A DNA stretch of 64,000 nt from DASZHJ01 sp035517495 (GTDB lineage Bacteria > Pseudomonadota > Alphaproteobacteria > ATCC43930 > CGMCC-115725). The DNA is taken from assembly GCA_035517495.1 (NCBI GenBank), contig DATIYT010000103.1, forward strand, positions 310,001-374,000. Reading direction: 5' to 3'. The notes beneath the pieces were generated by a model. It was not told the origin of the DNA and searched no databases. It worked only from the letters and a program-made list of their open reading frames with translations. The stretch's first letter is position 1. Each line of letters begins with the position of its first letter. Shown here piece by piece: positions 59,949-64,000 of this stretch. Made by a program: the position numbers and the translations under genes.

Positions 59949-61189
59949 CGAGCGTCCTCGGCGATCAGGCTCGTTTCATCGGCGCCGACAATCCGCACCC
60001 GCCGGATTTCGCCTTCGCCGGCGCTTTCGTGAACGCGTACCGGCAAGTAGTGCTCGCTTCGGCCCAGGGCCATCTGTTCCACAAGAGCGTTCACGGTCTC
60101 GCCGATAAACCGTCCGAACGCCGCGCGCTTTCGCTCGGCAGCGATCCGGCGCAAGGTCGCAGCCCGTGCGCGGATCGTCGCGCGCGGCACCTGCGGCATT
60201 CGCGCCGCGGGCGTTCCCGCGCGTGGGCTGAACGGGAAGACGTGCAGGAGGTCGAGCCCCGCTTCCTCGACGAAGCTGAGGCTCCGCTCCGCCATCGCCT
60301 CGTCTTCGGTTGGAAAGCCCGCGATCATGTCGGCGCCCAGCACAATATCGGGCCGAAACGCGCGCGCACGTCGAGCGACCTCGATCGCCTCGGCGCGGCT
60401 GTGCCGCCGCTTCATTCGTTTCAGGATCAGATCGTCGCCGGCCTGGATCGAGAGATGGAGATGCGGCATCAACCGCAACTCCTCGGCGATGAGCCGCCAA
60501 AGCGCGTCGTCTATCGCGGCGGGATCGAGCGAGGAAAGGCGCAGGCGCGGCAATTCCGGCACCAGGGTCAGGACCCGCCGCGCCAGGCTGCCAAGCGAGG
60601 GCGCGCCCGGCAGGTCCCTGCCGTAACTGGCGATATCGACGCCGGTCAGCACCACTTCCTTGATGCCGCGCGCAACCAAGGTTCGCACCTGCTCCACCAC
60701 CGCGCCAGCGGCGACCGAGCGATTGTTGCCGCGCCCAAAAGGAATAACGCAGAAGGTGCAGCGGTGATCGCAGCCTTGCTGCACCTCGACGAAGGCACGC
60801 GCGCGGCCCTCGAAACCGTCAATTAGATGCGGCGCCGTTGCGCGCACCGCCATGATGTCCTGCACGGCGACCCGCGCGCCCAGTTGCGCATAGGATGCGC
60901 CATCGAGCTTCTCCAGGTTTCCCAAGACCTGGTCCACCTCGGGCATTGCCGCAAAGCGCTCGGGCGCGATTTGCGCGGCACAGCCCGTGACGATCAGGCG
61001 CGCATCGGGCCTGAGGCGGCGTGCGCGGCGGATCGCCTGGCGCGCCTGGCGCTCGGCCTCGGCCGTCACCGCGCAGGTGTTGACAATGACGGCGTTCTCG
61101 ATGCCGGCCTTCCCGGCTGTTTCTCGGATCACCTCGGATTCGAAGGCGTTGAGGCGGCAGCCAAGGGTGATGATTTCGAGATCGTTCAC
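59945..61189 (-). CDS. mtaB: tRNA t6A37 methylthiotransferase MtaB
   Basis: A 414-residue radical-SAM enzyme that adds a methylthio group to t6A at position 37 of tRNAs. GTG 61189 is chosen because it overlaps the dapF stop (GTGA) and gives the family start VNDLEIITLGCRLNAFES. Three N-terminal cluster cysteines lie in LGCRLN, VNTCAVT and VTGCAAQ, and the radical-SAM cluster in CDHRCTFCVIPFGRG. A TRAM-like C-terminal segment closes the protein. Its place between dapF and ftsY is typical of the lineage. Confidence 0.95.
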   Translation of the reverse strand: MNDLEIITLGCRLNAFESEVIRETAGKAGIENAVIVNTCAVTAEAERQARQAIRRARRLRPDARLIVTGCAAQIAPERFAAMPEVDQVLGNLEKLDGASYAQLGARVAVQDIMAVRATAPHLIDGFEGRARAFVEVQQGCDHRCTFCVIPFGRGNNRSVAAGAVVEQVRTLVARGIKEVVLTGVDIASYGRDLPGAPSLGSLARRVLTLVPELPRLRLSSLDPAAIDDALWRLIAEELRLMPHLHLSIQAGDDLILKRMKRRHSRAEAIEVARRARAFRPDIVLGADMIAGFPTEDEAMAERSLSFVEEAGLDLLHVFPFSPRAGTPAARMPQVPRATIRARAATLRRIAAERKRAAFGRFIGETVNALVEQMALGRSEHYLPVRVHESAGEGEIRRVRIVGADETSLIAEDAR

Positions 61190-62019
61190 GGCAGCAAGCT
61201 CGGATCGAGCGTCCCGCTGAAGCTCACGGCGACGGGCCCCGCCATCAGCACATGGCCGTCGCGGCGCCATTCGATCTCCAGCGGCCCGCCATCGGCGACC
61301 ACGGTGACCTTGTGCCCGGTGAGGCCGCGCCGCGCCGCCGCCACCCCTGCGGCGCACGCGCCGCTGCCGCAGGCGACCGTGATGCCGGTGCCCCGCTCCC
61401 AAACGCGGAAGCGCAGCTTGTTCTCGCCCATGAGATGAACGACGCCGATATTGGCGCGCTCGGGAAAGATCGGATCGCGTTCGAGCCGCGGGCCGAGGGC
61501 CGGCAAATCGATCGTCTCGGCGTCAGGGACGAGGAAAGTGGCGTGCGGATTACCCATGTTGGTGGCGACGGGGTCGCGCAACGGCCCCAGCTCCAGCGGC
61601 ACGTGCAGGGTGTCGCACTCGCGGGCGAGCGGAATCTCGCGCCAGTCAAGACGCGCGGGCCCCATGTCCACACTCACGGTGCCGTCCGCCCGCGCGTCCG
61701 CCGGCAGCAGCCCGGCCACGGTCTCCACCACCAGGTGATCGCTGCGCCGTTCACGCATCGCGAGCCAAGCGACACAGCGCGTGCCATTGCCGCAGGCTTG
61801 CGCCTCGCTGCCGTCGGGATTGAGGATGCGCATAAAGAGATCAGCGCCTCCAGCGCGCGGCGGCTCCAGGATCAGGAGCTGGTCGAAACCCACGCCGCGA
61901 TGACGGTCACCGATCGCGCGCGCCTCTTGGGCGCCGATCTTCAGCGGCGCTTCGCGGGCATCGAGCACCACGAAGTCGTTACCAAGCCCGTGCATTTTGA
62001 GGAAAGGAATTGCGGCCAT
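61186..62019 (-). CDS. dapF: Diaminopimelate epimerase
   Basis: A 277-residue enzyme converting LL- to meso-diaminopimelate for lysine and peptidoglycan. Both catalytic cysteines are in place: EAQACGNGTRCVAW and TVACGSGACAAGVAA. The N-terminus FLKMHGLGNDFVVLD fixes the start at ATG 62019 rather than 20 codons upstream. No ribosome-binding site precedes the ATG, but a TATATA lies six bases before it, so the message may be leaderless. Confidence 0.97.
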   Translation of the reverse strand: MAAIPFLKMHGLGNDFVVLDAREAPLKIGAQEARAIGDRHRGVGFDQLLILEPPRAGGADLFMRILNPDGSEAQACGNGTRCVAWLAMRERRSDHLVVETVAGLLPADARADGTVSVDMGPARLDWREIPLARECDTLHVPLELGPLRDPVATNMGNPHATFLVPDAETIDLPALGPRLERDPIFPERANIGVVHLMGENKLRFRVWERGTGITVACGSGACAAGVAAARRGLTGHKVTVVADGGPLEIEWRRDGHVLMAGPVAVSFSGTLDPSLLP

Positions 62020-62025
62020 GCGGGG

Positions 62026-62056
62026 TATATAGGGTGGGGCGGGTGAGGCTGTCCAA
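62026..62056 (-). promoter_or_regulatory. Putative dapF promoter (leaderless transcript)
   Basis: On the minus strand TTGGAC (62056-62051) and TATATA (62031-62026) are separated by 19 bp, or 18 bp if the -35 is read as TGGACA. The -10 end is six bases from the dapF ATG, so transcription would begin at or next to the start codon. Confidence 0.5.
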
Positions 62057-62069
62057 TCGATTGGGCGAT

Positions 62070-62098
62070 TTGACAGCAAGCGCCCGCTCCCCTAGTGT
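62070..62098 (+). promoter_or_regulatory. Putative ffh promoter
   Basis: A perfect TTGACA at 62070-62075, a 17-bp spacer and TAGTGT at 62093-62098. It is back to back with the dapF promoter. The transcript would carry a leader of about 110 bases that includes the hairpin at 62164-62192. Confidence 0.45.
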
Positions 62099-62163
62099 CC
62101 CGCCGCTTCTCATGAAGCAAGGAATGCCTTACCCCTGAAGGGCCCTCTGGGGGCTCCCGGGGC

Positions 62164-62192
62164 GGCCAGTTCGCGAGTGTCGCGCACTGGCC
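62164..62192 (+). other. Long hairpin in the ffh leader
   Basis: GGCCAGTTCGCGA (62164-62176) pairs with TCGCGCACTGGCC (62180-62192) around a 3-base loop with a single mismatch, giving a 13-bp stem that ends 11 bases before the ffh ribosome-binding site (GGAG at 62204). There is no T-tract, so it is a structural or regulatory leader element rather than a terminator. Confidence 0.5.
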
Positions 62193-62213
62193 TCGCTGGC
62201 TTTGGAGTGGTCG

Positions 62214-63596
62214 ATGTTCGAGAGCCTGAGCAATCGCCTGAACGATGTGTTCGACCGACTGCGCCGCCGCGGCGCGCTGAACGAGGCCGATGTCGATGCG
62301 GCGCTGCGCGAAATTCGCGTGGCTTTGCTCGAGGCCGACGTGGCGCTGCCGGTGGTCAAGAGCTTCGTCGATGCAGTCAAGGCGAAGGCGATCGGCGAGG
62401 CGGTGATCCGCTCGGTTACGCCTGCGCAGATGGTGGTGAAGATCGTTCACGACCATCTGGTGGAGACCTTGGGCGGCTCCGAGCCCGCCGAGGCCGGCGT
62501 AAATCTGAATGCTCCCGCGCCGGTCGTCGTGATGATGGTGGGCCTGCAAGGCTCAGGCAAGACCACCACCACCGCGAAGATCGCGCGGTTGCTGAAGGAT
62601 CGACAGCGCAAGAAGGTGCTGATGGCGTCGCTCGACGTGCAGCGCCCGGCGGCGCAGGAACAGCTTGCCGTGCTGGGACGCCAGGTCGAGGTGGATACGC
62701 TGCCCTTCATCGCGGGCGAGCGTCCGGTCGCGATTGCCAAGCGCGCACACGAGACCGCGCGGCTCAAAGGTTATGATGTGCTGATGTTGGATACCGCCGG
62801 CCGCCTCCACATCGACGAGGCGCTGATGGCCGAGGCGGCGGCGGTGCGGGACGCGACGCACCCGACGGAGACGCTGCTGGTGGCAGACGCCATGACCGGC
62901 CAGGACGCGGTCAATGTCGGCAAGACATTTGCCGAGCGAATCGGCATCACAGGCATCGTGTTGACCCGGATCGACGGCGACGCGCGCGGCGGCGCGGCGC
63001 TTTCCATGCGGGCAGTCACCGGGCAGCCCATCAAATACGTGGGCGTGGGCGAAAAGCTGGACGCGATCGAGCCTTTCCACCCCGAGCGTATTGCCGGCCG
63101 CATCCTCGGGATGGGCGACGTGGTGAGCCTGGTCGAGAAGGCCGCCGAGACGGTCGACCGCGAGGAGGCGGAGAAGCTTGCGCGCAAAATGCAAAAGGGC
63201 AGCTTCGATCTCGACGACCTGGCCCAGCAACTGAAGCAACTCCGCAAGATGGGCGGCATGTCCAGCCTGATGGGGATGCTGCCGGGCATCGGCAAGATCA
63301 AGAAGCAGATCGACGCCGCCAATCTCGACGAGAGCCTGCTGAAGCGTCAGGAAGCGATTATCTCCTCGATGACCAAGCAGGAGCGCCGCAATCCCAAGCT
63401 GCTGAACGGCTCGCGCCGTCGCCGCATTGCCAGCGGCTCCGGCACCACGGTGCCGGAAGTCAACCGCTTGCTGAAGCAGTATCAGGACATGGCCGACATG
63501 ATGAAGAAGGTTTCGAAACTCGGAAAGAAGGGCCTGATGCGCGGCCTTCCTCCGGGGATGTTCCCCGGCGGAGGCGGCGGCTTCAGGCCGCAATGA
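62214..63596 (+). CDS. ffh: Signal recognition particle protein Ffh
   Basis: A 460-residue SRP54 GTPase binding 4.5S RNA and signal sequences. N domain MFESLSNRLNDVFDRLRRRG; Walker A VGLQGSGKTTTTAKIARLL; DTAGRLHIDEALM; TRIDGDARGGAALSM; KYVGVGEKLDAIEPF. The Met-rich M domain has GGMSSLMGMLPGIGKIKKQI and RRRRIASGSGTTVPEVNRLL, the RNA-binding helix region. ATG 62214 follows GGAG. The partner receptor gene ftsY lies in the divergent cluster. Confidence 0.98.
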   Translation: MFESLSNRLNDVFDRLRRRGALNEADVDAALREIRVALLEADVALPVVKSFVDAVKAKAIGEAVIRSVTPAQMVVKIVHDHLVETLGGSEPAEAGVNLNAPAPVVVMMVGLQGSGKTTTTAKIARLLKDRQRKKVLMASLDVQRPAAQEQLAVLGRQVEVDTLPFIAGERPVAIAKRAHETARLKGYDVLMLDTAGRLHIDEALMAEAAAVRDATHPTETLLVADAMTGQDAVNVGKTFAERIGITGIVLTRIDGDARGGAALSMRAVTGQPIKYVGVGEKLDAIEPFHPERIAGRILGMGDVVSLVEKAAETVDREEAEKLARKMQKGSFDLDDLAQQLKQLRKMGGMSSLMGMLPGIGKIKKQIDAANLDESLLKRQEAIISSMTKQERRNPKLLNGSRRRRIASGSGTTVPEVNRLLKQYQDMADMMKKVSKLGKKGLMRGLPPGMFPGGGGGFRPQ

Positions 63597-63609
63597 TGAT
63601 TTTCCCTTA

Positions 63610-63649
63610 CGCGGGCGAGGAGGGTTGGTGTGGCGGCTCCTCGCCCGCG
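63610..63649 (+). other. 13-bp hairpin with G-rich loop between ffh and rpsP
   Basis: CGCGGGCGAGGAG (63610-63622) pairs perfectly with CTCCTCGCCCGCG (63637-63649). The 14-base loop reads GGTTGGTGTGGCGG, four GG runs separated by 2, 3 and 1 bases, able in principle to form a two-tier G-quadruplex. It lies 14 bases after the ffh stop and 23 bases before the rpsP ATG. No T-tract follows. Confidence 0.7.
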
Positions 63650-63672
63650 GATCAACAAACCAAAGGAGAGAT

Positions 63673-64000
63673 ATGAGCCTCAAAATTCGCATGACCCGGG
63701 GCGGCGCCAAGAAGCGGCCCTTCTATTCGATCGTGGTGGCGGATTCGCGCAGCCCCCGCGACGGCCGTTTCATCGAGAAGCTCGGCACCTACAACCCGAT
63801 GCTGGACCGCGGCCACAAAGAACGCGTGGTGCTGAAGCAAGAGCGCATCCAGCACTGGCTCAAGATGGGTGCGCTGCCGAGCGAGCGCGTGGCTCGCTTT
63901 CTCGGCGATGCCGGGTTGGCGCCCAAGCCCGAGATACGCGAGCGGCCTAAGAAATCGGCGCCGCGCGCCAAGGCGCAGGAGCGCAGCAAGTCCGCCGCCG
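63673..64000 (+). CDS. rpsP: 30S ribosomal protein S16 (3' end outside window)
   Basis: The gene starts at ATG 63673 with AAAGGAGAG before it and runs off the right edge still open, so 109 codons are visible. The S16 pattern is clear: MSLKIRMTRGGAKKRPFYSI, VVADSRSPRDGRFIEKLGTY, RVVLKQERIQHWLKMGALPS and AGLAPKPEIRER, followed by the basic Lys/Ala/Arg tail usual in alphaproteobacteria. S16 helps assemble the 30S body. rimM and trmD would be expected next. Confidence 0.96.
   Translation, partial: MSLKIRMTRGGAKKRPFYSIVVADSRSPRDGRFIEKLGTYNPMLDRGHKERVVLKQERIQHWLKMGALPSERVARFLGDAGLAPKPEIRERPKKSAPRAKAQERSKSAA

Noticed and set aside
62085..62213. Possible 4.5S SRP RNA gene in front of ffh
   Set aside because: The hairpin is there, but the conserved GGAAG-type tetraloop and asymmetric internal loop of SRP RNA are missing.
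1..64000. CRISPR arrays, tRNA or rRNA genes, complete insertion sequences
   Set aside because: I scanned the gaps between genes and found no regularly spaced repeats, cloverleaf-like segments, rRNA signatures or transposase frames.

Overview
The window is GC-rich, densely packed chromosomal DNA from an alphaproteobacterium. Gene content and order (dapF-mtaB-ftsY facing ffh-rpsP, argJ-parvulin facing secA, xerD facing aroK-aroB, bolA and a J-domain gene before cobS-cobT) point to the Rhodospirillales or a neighbouring lineage. I recognised no tRNA, rRNA, CRISPR array, prophage or complete insertion sequence.

Layout. 1-11.7 kb: the end of a GT41 glycosyltransferase, a polysaccharide-deacetylase-like protein, a large porin, a TPR-methyltransferase fusion, a livHMGF branched-chain amino acid permease set without its binding protein, a Do-type periplasmic protease and a NUDIX hydrolase. 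11.7-23.1 kb: pgk, then a DUF1178 / nitrilase / grxC / comF neighbourhood split by an EamA-GNAT-XRE cassette, a BioC-like methyltransferase, and a parvulin-argJ-mutT operon. 23.3-38 kb: core genes secA, a second Do protease with an orphan response regulator, accA, xerD with a tiny membrane-protein gene in front, aroK-aroB, bolA and cobS-cobT (aerobic cobaltochelatase).

38-46 kb is the most interesting part. A homologue of the DSF (diffusible signal factor) synthase RpfF faces a hybrid sensor kinase built like RpfC (membrane input region, HisKA, HATPase, receiver, HPt). A receiver-PAS-kinase gene sits where xanthomonads carry rpfG. This looks like a complete make-and-sense fatty-acid quorum-sensing locus with a non-canonical output.

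46-59 kb is an accessory catabolic island: 2-oxopent-4-enoate hydratase-like, HpcH/CitE-like lyase, enoyl-CoA hydratase, class V aminotransferase, MFS carrier, a giant FAD/Fe-S oxidoreductase, RidA, an HpaB-type hydroxylase and a carboxymuconolactone-decarboxylase-like protein. It contains visible decay: a frameshifted ABC binding-protein gene, a degraded second copy of the 3' end of the FAD/Fe-S gene, and a REP-like palindromic element. 59-64 kb returns to housekeeping (ftsY, mtaB, dapF, ffh, rpsP), with strong hairpins in front of ffh and rpsP.

All assignments come from reading motifs, lengths and context by eye; no database search was run. Starts were moved from the longest frame wherever a Shine-Dalgarno sequence, a family N-terminus or an overlap argued for it.
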